A stretch of 64,000 bases of DNA from Ancylobacter novellus (GCA_003241695.1 QFPN01000008.1:248001-312000), one strand, 5' to 3'. Numbered from the stretch's first letter, positions 20,829 to 29,341 are shown. Program-made: numbers and translations. The notes: generated by a model not told the origin, from the letters alone.

Positions 20829-20993
20829 GGTTCGGCTCCGGCGGCGGGAACGGGGAGCCGGTAGCACTTCGGAGGGCGGGATTGAAGCCGGGAGAGCGCT
20901 ACGACGACCGATCGTCGGACGTCCGCGGGTCCGTGCGTCATCAAATGGGCCGAACGGTGGAAAGGCGGCGCTCCGCTGGCTAACCTTAGGCTC

Positions 20994-21299
20994 ATGGAGC
21001 TCGCGCTTATCCGCGAAAGCAGCATGCGCTCGTTCCCGCCGCGCTTGCCGGACCAGCCGATTTTTTACCCTGTTCTTTCAGAAGACTACGCAATCAGGAT
21101 CGCGCGCGATTGGAATGTTCCTCAAAGCGGATCGGGTTTCGTGACGCGTTTTCAGGTGCGGCGCGACTTCTTGGAGCAGTACGACGCGCAGGACGCGGGC
21201 GGCCGAGCGCTACGCGAATACTGGATACCCGCGGAAGAACTTGAAGCGTTCAACGCAGCCATCGTCGGGTCCATCGAGGTGGTGAGAGAGTTCCGATGA
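20994..21299 (+). CDS. Small protein of the family often named 'ADP-ribosylation/crystallin J1' (function unknown)
   Basis: A 101-residue protein with LIRESSMRSFPPRLPDQPIF, then a tyrosine-rich AIRIARDWNVP, then GFVTRFQVRRDFLEQYD and EYWIPAEELEAFNAAIVG. Databases hold many small proteins of this pattern under the name ADP-ribosylation/crystallin J1, but I know of no demonstrated activity. The base composition is clearly lower in GC than the flanking genes. It sits on the opposite strand between heparinase and purH, which are normally adjacent, so it was probably acquired. Homologues seem to start some residues earlier; no in-frame start codon exists upstream here. Confidence 0.6.
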   Translation: MELALIRESSMRSFPPRLPDQPIFYPVLSEDYAIRIARDWNVPQSGSGFVTRFQVRRDFLEQYDAQDAGGRALREYWIPAEELEAFNAAIVGSIEVVREFR

Positions 21300-21331
21300 A
21301 GTTTCCCTATTGAGGCGAAGCTTGGAAGTTT

Positions 21332-23134
21332 TCACAGCGGCAGCGGGTCGAACTCGGCGGCGACCGGCATGCGGCGGCGCGGGGCGGCCTCGCCCGGCAG
21401 GCGCTCGAACGCCCAGGCGATCTCGGGCGCGCCGCGCACGGTGGCGTGGATGACGATCTGCTCTGACCGGCGCGGCCCGTGGGCGCTCGCGAGCGAAATC
21501 CCCTCCTCGAGCGTCACCGGGAAGCCCGGCGAGGAGAACGCCCATCCGGTCCCGCCCGGCAGCGCAAGCACCACCCCCTGCCCGTCCTGACGCGCGCTCG
21601 CGCGCACCGACGGATGCAGGTGGAACCGCAGCGCGACGCGCGGATCGCCTTCGATCGCGCGCCCTTCGGCGGCGCGGAACACGTCCGCGCCGGAAAGCCG
21701 CAATCCGTCGGGTGACAGGGTGACCGCGCGTTCGTGGATCACGCCGAAACGTTTCGCGTAGCCGTCGTGGCTCGCCGTCACCGTGACGCCGCGGTCGTCG
21801 CGCACGCGCTTCGCCTCGACGGCGGAGGGACCGGACAGGATCCGCGCGCCGACGAAGCGCCTGAGCCGGTCGGAGGCGAAGCGGCAGGACGACTGGTCGC
21901 CGATCGTCGCGGTCGAATGGGCCGCGGTCGCGCGGGCCGCGGCCTCCCAGTCGGCGCGGCCGAAGCGCGGTGCGCCGCAGTTCACCACGATGCGCTCGAT
22001 CCCGCTCGAAAACTCGAACGAGAGGCAGCCGGCGTGCGCCTCGCTCGAGAGCGCGAAAGGCGGCGGCGCGCCGGCGTCCATGATCACGAGCGCCTCGCCG
22101 GCCGAGAACCGCTGGTAGCCCGAATGCGGCGCGTCCTCGACGGGCAGGCCCCGCACGTCGTCATAGGCGAGGATCGTCGCCACGAGATCGGTCGGCGTCG
22201 GCCCGGCGCCGTTGAACTGCGCGAACTCGCCGTCGCCGTGACGGAAGAACCGCAGCATCGGCGTCATGCGGTCGATTGCGGTGATGAGCGCCTGCGGCGG
22301 CTGGACGTTGCGCGCCGAAAAGGCCTGCCTCAGCGGCAGCAGATCGAGCAACAGGTCGACGAGAGTCGCGGGATTGCGCGAGACATGGCCGCCGTCCGGC
22401 AGGATCTGCCGTTCGATCTCGTCTCCGAGCGCCTTCGCGGCGGTCTTGAGCAACCGCGTCTCGCCCGCGAGGCACAGCCCCGCATAAGCGAGCGCGGCCT
22501 GCGCGAGCAGCCGCGACGCGCCTTCCGGCGCTCCGCCGGCCGAGCCCCCGAGCTGCCTCGTCTGCCGAGCGAGGCTCTTCAGGAAGCGGCGGTAGAAGGC
22601 GCGGTCGGCGCCGTCGAGAATGAGCGGCGAATGGCAGAGCCACGAGATCAGGCGCCGCGCGAGCACCGCGGGCGAGGCCGCCACGGCGTCGCGGCCACGA
22701 CGCGCCGCGATCCACTCGTCGACGAGTGAGCGGGCGTTGGCGCGGGCGAGCGACGTGTCGGCGGCCCTGAGATGCCGCAGCCAGCCGAAGCCGTGCAGGG
22801 CCGCAGCCCAGTCGCGGCTCGGCGGCTCGACGAGAAAGGGCGAAGCGCCGCGGACCTCGACCGCCTTTCCGGCGAGCGTGAAGGTCCCGGCGTAGATCTC
22901 GCCGGCGCGGGTCGGGTCGGTGGTTCGGAGATCCTGCGGCGCGATCAGCAGCTTCTCGGGCGTGCGGCCCGTGGCTGCGATCGGCGCGCGGACGAGCGCG
23001 GCGACGCGGCGGCCTCCGGCACGGCCGGCCTGTGCGGCCACAAACCCGGCGAGGCGCAGGTTTTCGCCGAGCCCCCCCAGTCTGCCGCTCCCTGATTCGC
23101 CGCGCCGCCTACGCCCGCGACGCGCCAAAACCAT
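21332..23134 (-). CDS. Heparinase II/III family protein
   Basis: 600 residues. The N-terminal half is an all-helical toroid (for example DWAAALHGFGWLRHLRAAD, SWLCHSPLIL). The C-terminal half is a beta-sandwich with the heparinase II/III signature around AHAGCLSFEFSSGIERIVV and the histidine-containing AAAHSTATIGDQSSCRF. Bacterial members cleave acidic polysaccharides, but the alphaproteobacterial gene between rsmB and purH has no known substrate. No clear signal peptide is present. It starts 43 bases after the rsmB stop and is probably in the same operon. No strong ribosome-binding site precedes the ATG at 23134. Confidence 0.88.
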   Translation of the reverse strand: MVLARRGRRRRGESGSGRLGGLGENLRLAGFVAAQAGRAGGRRVAALVRAPIAATGRTPEKLLIAPQDLRTTDPTRAGEIYAGTFTLAGKAVEVRGASPFLVEPPSRDWAAALHGFGWLRHLRAADTSLARANARSLVDEWIAARRGRDAVAASPAVLARRLISWLCHSPLILDGADRAFYRRFLKSLARQTRQLGGSAGGAPEGASRLLAQAALAYAGLCLAGETRLLKTAAKALGDEIERQILPDGGHVSRNPATLVDLLLDLLPLRQAFSARNVQPPQALITAIDRMTPMLRFFRHGDGEFAQFNGAGPTPTDLVATILAYDDVRGLPVEDAPHSGYQRFSAGEALVIMDAGAPPPFALSSEAHAGCLSFEFSSGIERIVVNCGAPRFGRADWEAAARATAAHSTATIGDQSSCRFASDRLRRFVGARILSGPSAVEAKRVRDDRGVTVTASHDGYAKRFGVIHERAVTLSPDGLRLSGADVFRAAEGRAIEGDPRVALRFHLHPSVRASARQDGQGVVLALPGGTGWAFSSPGFPVTLEEGISLASAHGPRRSEQIVIHATVRGAPEIAWAFERLPGEAAPRRRMPVAAEFDPLPL

Positions 23135-23177
23135 CGCACAGACGGCTCACCCTGTCGCGATTCGCCGCGGCCGGGCC

Positions 23178-24545
23178 TCAGCTCACGCGCAGCCGCGCCG
23201 CGAAGAAGCCGTCGAGGCCGGCCATCCGCGGGTCCTCGTGCGGCAGGTGGCTGGGCAGCGTGCGCACCCACCCCTGCGCCGGAACTGCTTCGTCCAGGCC
23301 GGGCAGCTCGCCCGGCGCCACAGGCTCGAGCGCGACGCGCGGATTGCGCGCGAGAAGCGCCTCGATCTGGCGCTCGCCCTCCTCAGGCTCCAGCGAGCAG
23401 ACGCCGTAGACAAGCAGGCCGCCGGGCTTCACCAGCCGCACCGCGGCGTCGAGCAGCTGCGCCTGGAGCTTCGAGAGCGACATGATCTCGTGCTCGCGCT
23501 TCATCCAGGCGACGTCGGGATGGCGGCGGATCGTGCCGGTCGCGCTGCAGGGCGCGTCGAGCAGCACGGCGTCGGCCGGCTCGAGCGCGATCGAGGCGGC
23601 GTCGCCGACGCGGACCTTCGCGGAGAGCTTCAGGCGCGACAGGTTCTGGTTGAGCCGCGTGAGGCGCTCGGCCGACTTGTCGACCGCCGTCACCTCGGCG
23701 CCGGCGGCCGCGAGCTGGGCGGTCTTTCCGCCCGGCGCGGCGCAGAGGTCGATCGCCGTCCTGTCGGTCAGGTCGCCGAAGAGCTTCACCGGAATGGCGG
23801 CGGCCGCGTCCTGCACCCACCAGGCCCCCTCGGCGAAGCCCGGAAGCTCGGGCACGGGGCCGTGGGCGGCGAGGCGCACGCTCCCGGTCGGCAACGCGAC
23901 GCCGCCGAGCCGATCGGCCCAGCCAACCGCGTCCTCGCGCACCGTGAGATCGAGCGCGGGCTCGGTCCGCAGGCTCGCCGCGATGCGGGCGACGGCGTCC
24001 GCGCCATAGGCGCTCTCCCAGCGATCCTTCAGCCAGGGCGGCAGATCCGCCCCGACCGAGGGCTCAGGAGCGCCCTCGGCCGCGATCCGGCGCAGCACGG
24101 CGTTGGCGAGCCCGGCGAAATGCCTCGCCTCCGGGTCGGACCGGGCGGTCGCGACGCCGAGGTCGACCGCCGTATGAGCGGGCACGTCGAGAAACAGCGC
24201 CTGAGCGGCCGCGGTCGCGAGAATGGCCTCGAGCGGACCGCTCTTCTTCGGCATGCCGCGTTCGAGCCGCTCGGCGATGAGACCCCTGAGCGTTCCGAAA
24301 CGCCGCAGCGTCACGCCCGCTATGGCGCGCGCGAGCGCCCGGTCGCGGACGTCGAGCGCGCGGAAGCCGGATGGATCGTGCTCTGCCTCGAGCGCCGCGT
24401 CGAGCGCACGCGTGCGGGTGAGCACGGCGTCCACCAGCCGCGCCGCCGCCTTGCGCGGCGCGAGGCCGGGCGGATCCGGCAGCGGCTGGCGCGGATTTCC
24501 GAGCGGACGGCGCTGGCCGGGCCGGCGGACGGGAGGCTGGGTCAA
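23178..24545 (-). CDS. rsmB: 16S rRNA (cytosine-967-C5)-methyltransferase, RsmB family
   Basis: 455 residues. An N-terminal NusB-like RNA-binding domain (RKAAARLVDAVL ... LRGLIAERLERG) is followed by a Rossmann methyltransferase with SAM site DLCAAPGGKTAQLAAAG. Two cysteines follow, in LLDAPCSATGTIRRHPD and YGVCSLEPEEGERQ, the catalytic pair of m5C RNA methyltransferases. No ATG lies before the NusB region. The start is TTG at 24545, whose last bases overlap the htpX stop as TTGA, so translation is probably coupled to htpX. Confidence 0.9.
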   Translation of the reverse strand: MTQPPVRRPGQRRPLGNPRQPLPDPPGLAPRKAAARLVDAVLTRTRALDAALEAEHDPSGFRALDVRDRALARAIAGVTLRRFGTLRGLIAERLERGMPKKSGPLEAILATAAAQALFLDVPAHTAVDLGVATARSDPEARHFAGLANAVLRRIAAEGAPEPSVGADLPPWLKDRWESAYGADAVARIAASLRTEPALDLTVREDAVGWADRLGGVALPTGSVRLAAHGPVPELPGFAEGAWWVQDAAAAIPVKLFGDLTDRTAIDLCAAPGGKTAQLAAAGAEVTAVDKSAERLTRLNQNLSRLKLSAKVRVGDAASIALEPADAVLLDAPCSATGTIRRHPDVAWMKREHEIMSLSKLQAQLLDAAVRLVKPGGLLVYGVCSLEPEEGERQIEALLARNPRVALEPVAPGELPGLDEAVPAQGWVRTLPSHLPHEDPRMAGLDGFFAARLRVS

Positions 24546-25573
24546 GCCCAGGGACCGTCGTTCCGGCGGCCCTGACCCTGTCTTCCCCAGGGGTCGTCGC
24601 TTTTCTGCGGCGCGCCCCACGGCCCCGCCTCCCCGGCCGGACCGCCCTGCCCCCACGCGCCGTTCGCCGGACGCGACGGCTCGTAGCGGCGCGGCTCCTC
24701 GCGGGGAGCGGCGTCGAAGCCCCGGCCCATCGTGCGGCCGAGCGCCATCAGCGCGGCGACGCGGTTTTCGGTCGAGGGGTGGGTCGAGAACAGATTGTCC
24801 ATGCGGGCGCCCGACAGCGGATTGATGATGAACATGTGCGCGGTCGCCGGATTGCGCTCGGCCGAATGGTTCTCGACCTGATGCGCCGCGCCCTCGATGC
24901 GCCGGAGCGCGGTCGCGAGCCAATCGGGCCGGCCGCAGATCTCGGCGCCGATACGGTCCGCTTCATACTCCCGCGCGCGGCTGATCGCCATCTGCACGAT
25001 CATCGCGGCGATCGGCGCGAGGATCGCCATGGCGATGGTCCCGATCACGCCGAACGGCTGGTTGTTGTCGCGGTTGCCCGAGAAGAAGAACCCGAAATTC
25101 GCGATCATCGAGATCGCGCCCGCGATGGTGGCGGTGATCGTCATGATCAGCGTGTCGTGGTTCTTCACATGGGCGAGTTCGTGCGCCATCACGCCCGCGA
25201 CTTCCTCGCGCGACAGCGAGTTGAGCAGCCCGGTGGTGGCCGCGACCGCCGCGTTCTCGGGGTTCCGGCCCGTCGCGAAGGCGTTCGGCTGATCCTCCTG
25301 CATGATGAACACGCGCGGCATCGGCAGGTTCGCGCGCTGCGCGAGTTCGCGCACCATGCCGTAGAACTCGGGGGCGGAACGTTCGTCCACCTCCTCGGCG
25401 CCGTGCATCGACAGCACCATGTTGCCCGAGTTCCAGTAGCTGAAGGCGTTCATGGCGAGCGCGGCCACGAAGGCGATCATCATGCCGCCCTTGCCGCCTA
25501 TGAGGAAACCGACGCCCATGAACAGCGCGGTGAGGCCTGCGAGCAGGATCGCCGTGCGGAAGTAGGAACTCAT
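24542..25573 (-). CDS. htpX: Zinc metalloprotease HtpX
   Basis: An inner-membrane M48 peptidase involved in membrane-protein quality control with FtsH. 343 residues. Two N-terminal membrane helices (LLAGLTALFMGVGFLIGG and MMIAFVAALAMNAFSYW) precede the zinc motif HELAH near residue 130 (GVMAHELAHVKN). Another membrane pair and the downstream zinc-ligand segment EYEADRIGAEI follow. The C-terminus beyond residue 290 is a proline- and glycine-rich tail not needed for catalysis. It is the first gene of the htpX-rsmB-heparinase series. Confidence 0.95.
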   Translation of the reverse strand: MSSYFRTAILLAGLTALFMGVGFLIGGKGGMMIAFVAALAMNAFSYWNSGNMVLSMHGAEEVDERSAPEFYGMVRELAQRANLPMPRVFIMQEDQPNAFATGRNPENAAVAATTGLLNSLSREEVAGVMAHELAHVKNHDTLIMTITATIAGAISMIANFGFFFSGNRDNNQPFGVIGTIAMAILAPIAAMIVQMAISRAREYEADRIGAEICGRPDWLATALRRIEGAAHQVENHSAERNPATAHMFIINPLSGARMDNLFSTHPSTENRVAALMALGRTMGRGFDAAPREEPRRYEPSRPANGAWGQGGPAGEAGPWGAPQKSDDPWGRQGQGRRNDGPWA

Positions 25574-25694
25574 CGGGCGGTGGTCTCCTGAGAAAAGGCG
25601 GACGGTCGCGCGGGGATCGCGCTCACCCTATATGTGGAGCGTTCGCCGGCGCCGCCAGCCGGATCCTTCACGTTCCGATCAGCCGAACCCTGCG

Positions 25695-25892
25695 ATGACC
25701 GAGCCAAAACCCGAAAACGCGCCGCCGGACGGCCCCGCCGCCCGCGCGCTCGCCGAGGCCGCCGCCCGCCGCAAGGAGCAGGAGGAGCGCGAGGCGGAAC
25801 TCGCACGCGCGCCCGAAATCGACGGCCGGAAGGGGCCGGATCCCGTCCGCTACGGCGACTGGGAGAAAAAAGGGCTGGCGAGCGATTTCTAG
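25695..25892 (+). CDS. DUF1674 (SDHAF4-like) small protein
   Basis: A 65-residue protein with the DUF1674 C-terminal signature GPDPVRYGDWEKKGLASDF. Its mitochondrial relative SDHAF4/Sdh8 binds the flavinylated SdhA subunit during assembly of succinate dehydrogenase; the bacterial role is inferred from that. The N-terminal half is a charged helix rich in Ala, Glu and Arg. It is divergent from htpX and overlaps the possible N-terminal extension of the extensin-like gene. Confidence 0.88.
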   Translation: MTEPKPENAPPDGPAARALAEAAARRKEQEEREAELARAPEIDGRKGPDPVRYGDWEKKGLASDF

Positions 25893-26010
25893 CTCGGGCG
25901 GGGACGGAACCGGACCGCCGCGGAAGGCGCGGAAAGCGCGGCCCGTCCTGCCGCGCCTTCTCGGCAGGGCGTTCGCGGGAGCCGCGCTCGTCGCCGCCGT
26001 CTTCGGCGCG

Positions 26011-26619
26011 ATGGTCTGGTCGGATCCGGACTCCTTCTGGCCTCTCGACCTTCGAGAGCCGCCCGGCCTCGTCACCCAATGGCGCATCCGGCTGCTGGCC
26101 TCCGAACCCGAGGTCTGCCGGCGTGTGCTCGCCCGCGCCGAAATTCCCTCGACCCTCGCGCCCGAACGCCCGTTCGCGAACGGCTGCGGCTACGACGACG
26201 CCGTCACGCTCTCGGGCGGCGCGCTGACCGGGACGCCCGCAATGCGCTGCGCCGCGGCCGCGGCCTACGCCGCATGGCTTCGCCATGTCGTGCAGCCGGC
26301 GGCCGAGCGCCATCTGGGCGCGCGGGTCGTGCGGACGAGGACGCTCGGGGCCTTCTCCTGCCGCGACATCGCCGGCCGACCCGGTCGCCGCTCCCAGCAC
26401 GCCACCGCGAACGCGATCGACGTCTCAGGCTTCGATCTATCCGACGGGCGCAGGGTGACGCTGCTGGCCGACTGGGACAAAGGGGAGGCCGGCCGCTTCC
26501 TCCGCGAGGTTCGCGACGGAGCCTGCGGCCTGTTCGCGGGCGCGCTGTCGCCCGACTGGAACGCCGCCCATCGCGACCACTTTCATTTCGACATGGGACG
26601 GCTCGTCGTCTGCAGATGA
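26011..26619 (+). CDS. Extensin-like C-terminal domain protein (probable envelope peptidoglycan protein)
   Basis: 202 residues from the first ATG. The extensin-like domain has four cysteines and the metal-site-like segments RSQHATANAIDVSGFDL, DGACGLF and NAAHRDHFHFDMG, which resemble LAS-type peptidases. The family is thought to act on peptidoglycan in the periplasm. The ATG at 26011 lies inside a membrane segment: an in-frame stretch upstream encodes RLLGRAFAGAALVAAVFGA with no ATG, GTG or TTG, and CTG at 25948 is the nearest candidate. Either a non-canonical start is used or the start has been lost. Confidence 0.75.
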   Translation: MVWSDPDSFWPLDLREPPGLVTQWRIRLLASEPEVCRRVLARAEIPSTLAPERPFANGCGYDDAVTLSGGALTGTPAMRCAAAAAYAAWLRHVVQPAAERHLGARVVRTRTLGAFSCRDIAGRPGRRSQHATANAIDVSGFDLSDGRRVTLLADWDKGEAGRFLREVRDGACGLFAGALSPDWNAAHRDHFHFDMGRLVVCR

Positions 26620-26694
26620 CGCAACACGTCTTTGGTCGAATAAATACGTCGCGCCACGCCAGAACATTGTCGAATGATTATCGCATGATTTGCG

Positions 26695-26722
26695 TTGACC
26701 ACGTTCACCATCAAAGTAGTAT
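26695..26722 (+). promoter_or_regulatory. Candidate housekeeping promoter of the small secreted protein genes
   Basis: TTGACC (26695-26700), a 16-base spacer and TAGTAT (26717-26722), in an AT-rich stretch (26625-26760) that stands out in this GC-rich window. The first secreted-protein gene starts 70 bases downstream. Confidence 0.5.
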
Positions 26723-26791
26723 CTCAATATGACGCGCAATAAATGATTAAGTGAAAACTTTCTGGCGCGCCCCACCGACCTGGAGAAACCG

Positions 26792-27154
26792 ATGTTTCTT
26801 TGGAAAGCAATCGCGACGACCGCCGCGACGACCGCTGTGCTGTTGGCGGCTCCCGCCGCCATGAGTCAGACCACCGGCTTCGCCGAGTTCATCGCAAAGG
26901 TGAACAGCAACGGAAATCTCTCCCGCGGATCGGGCGTGACGAGTTCGGCGAGAATCAGCGCGGGCTCCTACACCGTCACGTTCCCGCGCGACATTTCCAC
27001 CTGCTACACGCTCGCGAGCGTCACCGGCGACGCCGGCTTCGCCACGGCTTCGCAGCCGAACTTGACGCCGACGCAGGTGAAGGTCCTGACCTTCAACGCC
27101 GCGGGCTCCCCCACGAACCGCACCTTCGTACTCCTGGTGCGCTGCCAGGACTGA
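26792..27154 (+). CDS. Small secreted protein, first of a related tandem pair
   Basis: 120 residues. A signal peptide (ATTAATTAVLLAAPAAMS) gives a mature protein of about 95 residues with NGNLSRGSGV, an ISAGSYTVTFPRDISTCYTL segment and a C-terminal FVLLVRC. One cysteine lies in the middle and one near the end, possibly forming a disulfide. The pattern G-x-Y-x-V-x-F-x-R-D-x-x-x-C also occurs in the next gene, and I have a general memory of similar domains in other secreted bacterial proteins. No function is known. GGAG precedes the start. It is probably beta-rich. Confidence 0.75.
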   Translation: MFLWKAIATTAATTAVLLAAPAAMSQTTGFAEFIAKVNSNGNLSRGSGVTSSARISAGSYTVTFPRDISTCYTLASVTGDAGFATASQPNLTPTQVKVLTFNAAGSPTNRTFVLLVRCQD

Positions 27155-27212
27155 CCGGTCGGCTTGGCGACCGGTCGACTGAACCCCGCCGTCATCGAAA
27201 ATCGAGGGCATC

Positions 27213-27635
27213 ATGAGATATTATCTCGCAATCGCGGCATTAGCCTGCGCGATCGCCGGGCCTGCGGTCGCCGGCAAATCATTGAACGTCGGCGGCTCGG
27301 ACGTATCGCCCGCAGTTACGGTCGGCGATCTTGGCATGGCGCTCATGTCGGCGGCGATCAACGCCGACGGAACGATCGCGCGAGGCGAAGGCGTCGTGCT
27401 CGCCGGAACTACGAAGCTGGGGACGGGCGTCTACGAAGTGGGCTTCGGTCGTGACATCACCGCCTGCGTCTACCAGGTAACCGCAGGCGAATCCGGCATC
27501 GGCAGCGCCACTCCGAGAATGGTGGCCGTGACGCGAAGGTCCGGCAACAATGCCGGCGTTTTCCTGCAGATCAGGGACAACACGAACACGGCGGTCGACA
27601 ATCCATTCTTCGTGCTGGTCTATTGCGGGCGCTAG
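27213..27635 (+). CDS. Small secreted protein, second of a related tandem pair
   Basis: 140 residues. A signal peptide (YYLAIAALACAIAGPAVA) is followed by NADGTIARGEGV, GTGVYEVGFGRDITACVYQV and a C-terminal NPFFVLVYCGR. It shares with the previous gene the arrangement RG-x-GV, Y-x-V-x-F-x-RDI-x-x-C, then a hydrophobic strand with a terminal Cys, so the two are diverged paralogues. The gap between them is 58 bases, consistent with one transcript. A longer N-terminal part distinguishes this copy. No function is known. Confidence 0.75.
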   Translation: MRYYLAIAALACAIAGPAVAGKSLNVGGSDVSPAVTVGDLGMALMSAAINADGTIARGEGVVLAGTTKLGTGVYEVGFGRDITACVYQVTAGESGIGSATPRMVAVTRRSGNNAGVFLQIRDNTNTAVDNPFFVLVYCGR

Positions 27636-27648
27636 CCTGACGCGCGAT

Positions 27649-27670
27649 GGCCGGCGGCTCGCCGCCGGCC
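27649..27670 (+). terminator. Candidate terminator hairpin after the secreted protein genes
   Basis: GGCCGGCGG (27649-27657) and CCGCCGGCC (27662-27670) form a 9-bp GC stem with loop CTCG, 14 bases after the stop. No T-run follows. The rest of 27671-27896, up to the convergent L,D-transpeptidase, shows nothing I can identify. Confidence 0.5.
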
Positions 27671-27896
27671 GCTTCGATCGATCGCCCGCGACGACCCGTC
27701 GGATTCGACTAGTTGCCGGCAATTTTCTTTCCGCTGACTAATGATCGATATTTTGCCGACTGCGGGCGAACGCATGCTCGACAGTCGTCACGGCGCTGCG
27801 TGATGCGGCCTCGATGAGCGGAAAACGTCCCGGCGCGCAAACGCGGGAAACGTTCGCTTTCCACCGCGACCGTCCGCAGAAGAGCCGGCGGCGGCG

Positions 27897-28400
27897 TTAC
27901 GGCACGACCACCACCTTGCCGCCGACGCTCACCCGTTCGAACAGGTCGATGACGTCGTCGTTCCTCATCCGGATGCAGCCGTAGGACGCGTAGGCGCCGA
28001 TCGACTTCGGACGATTGGTGCCGTGGATCGCGATCTCCGAGCGCGACAGGAGGATGGCGCGCGGCCCCATCGGATTCTTCGGGCTGCCGCCCGCAATCAC
28101 CTTCGGCAGATACGGCTTGTCGCGCAGCACCTCGGCGGGCGGAGACCAGGCGGGCGAAACGTATTTGCCCCGGATGGTGGCCGAGCCGAGCCAGCTCTTT
28201 CCGGGCTTGCCCAGCGCCACGGGATAGCGCAGCGCCATGCCGCCTCGCTGCACGAGATAGAGCGCGCGCTCCTTGTGGCGGATGACGATCGTTCCGGCCC
28301 ACTGGTCGGTGTCGAACGGCACGGGCGTGCGGGCCAACGCGGTTCCCGCGGGAAACGCGAGCGCGGCGGCGAACGCCGCGGTCAACAAACGGATACGCAA
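27897..28400 (-). CDS. L,D-transpeptidase (YkuD domain)
   Basis: 167 residues. A signal peptide (LLTAAFAAALAFPAGTALA) leads to a single YkuD domain. The active site is IHGTNRPKSIGAYASYGCIR, with the conserved His and the nucleophilic Cys, followed by MRN. It would form 3-3 crosslinks or attach proteins to peptidoglycan in the periplasm, and it should be insensitive to most penicillins but inhibited by carbapenems, as known for the family. It is monocistronic, convergent with the secreted-protein pair and divergent from the next gene. Confidence 0.92.
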   Translation of the reverse strand: MRIRLLTAAFAAALAFPAGTALARTPVPFDTDQWAGTIVIRHKERALYLVQRGGMALRYPVALGKPGKSWLGSATIRGKYVSPAWSPPAEVLRDKPYLPKVIAGGSPKNPMGPRAILLSRSEIAIHGTNRPKSIGAYASYGCIRMRNDDVIDLFERVSVGGKVVVVP

Positions 28401-28636
28401 CTCGCCACGCCTCTCGACTTTGCCCGCTGCGCCTATTCTAGCGCGACTTCAGGCGAGACAACGCAGGACCGTGCAGCAGCCTTAACGTTTTGAAGCATCG
28501 CAAACAGGGGTCTTCGTTTCAGACCGAAAACGACGAAGTCTTCATCAGGGGTTTCCCTAGACTGAAAGACTATTCTCCAACGCGCGCTATGATCGAGGGT
28601 CAAGGATGCGATCGGCTCTGAAGGGTTCAAGGCTTT

Positions 28637-29293
28637 ATGACACCAGGTTCCGTTCCGTCTCGCGCATACGAAGCACAGGGTCGACAGCGGGTGAGAGAAA
28701 CTCTTCCACGCATCAAATCGTTGGCGCGAGGTTCAGGTTGGCGCTTTTGTCGTGAAACGCTTTTTCGTGAGCGCAATGGTTGGTTTTACGCCGTGCGGTC
28801 ATCTCCCCATTTGAGCAGTGACGCCACGACCGCAGAGCTTTTTTACAAGCCAATGGAGCTTGACCGGCTGTTCTGGGAGATCACCGGACTGCCGGAGAAC
28901 AACTCGCTACCGCTGTCCTTCAGGGCGCACGGCACATGGATCTGCACGACGCCTGCGCACGAGGAACTGAAGGTTGCCGACGCTGAGATGACCGCAGACG
29001 CGGTCGCCTCGGAGATCATCCGGTGGGCGGACACTTGCTTTTCGGATCTGTCTCCGCTCGTTTCGGTCTCCTCGATCATCGAAGAGATCGAGGAAATGCG
29101 CCAGAGCACGGGCCTGAAGAGCTATTTCGCCGCGCATGTCTGCTCCCTGATCCTGGCCGGACGGATCGACGCCGCGCGCGTGGAATGTGAAGACGCGATC
29201 CGACGAGATCACGCGGGCGGCTTCGCCGTCGCGCGCGGACCGACGCTTCCCGAAATGGCGATCGATTGGATCGTCGGACGCGACGCGCGGTGA
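28637..29293 (+). CDS. Hypothetical protein, 218 residues, not recognised
   Basis: I do not recognise a family. The protein is soluble, without a signal peptide or membrane segment. The N-terminal part is basic (RVRETLPRIKSLARGSGW). A mixed middle region includes GWFYAVRSSPHLSSDATTAE and FWEITGLPENNSLPLSFRAH. A more helical acidic C-terminal half includes SSIIEEIEEMRQSTGLK. Base composition of the first half is lower in GC than in its neighbours, suggesting transfer. It has a 236-base divergent promoter region shared with the L,D-transpeptidase gene and a perfect terminator hairpin after it, so it is a free-standing transcription unit. Confidence 0.7.
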   Translation: MTPGSVPSRAYEAQGRQRVRETLPRIKSLARGSGWRFCRETLFRERNGWFYAVRSSPHLSSDATTAELFYKPMELDRLFWEITGLPENNSLPLSFRAHGTWICTTPAHEELKVADAEMTADAVASEIIRWADTCFSDLSPLVSVSSIIEEIEEMRQSTGLKSYFAAHVCSLILAGRIDAARVECEDAIRRDHAGGFAVARGPTLPEMAIDWIVGRDAR

Positions 29294-29300
29294 GCGGCTT

Positions 29301-29328
29301 CCAGCGCCGGCGTTTCCGCCGGCGCTGG
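29301..29328. terminator. Bidirectional terminator hairpin
   Basis: CCAGCGCCGGCG (29301-29312) and CGCCGGCGCTGG (29317-29328) form a perfect 12-bp stem with loop TTTC, between the stop of the 218-residue protein and the convergent acetyl-CoA synthetase stop at 29342. T-rich bases follow on the plus side. Confidence 0.75.
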
Positions 29329-29341
29329 AGTCCTTTCAGCC

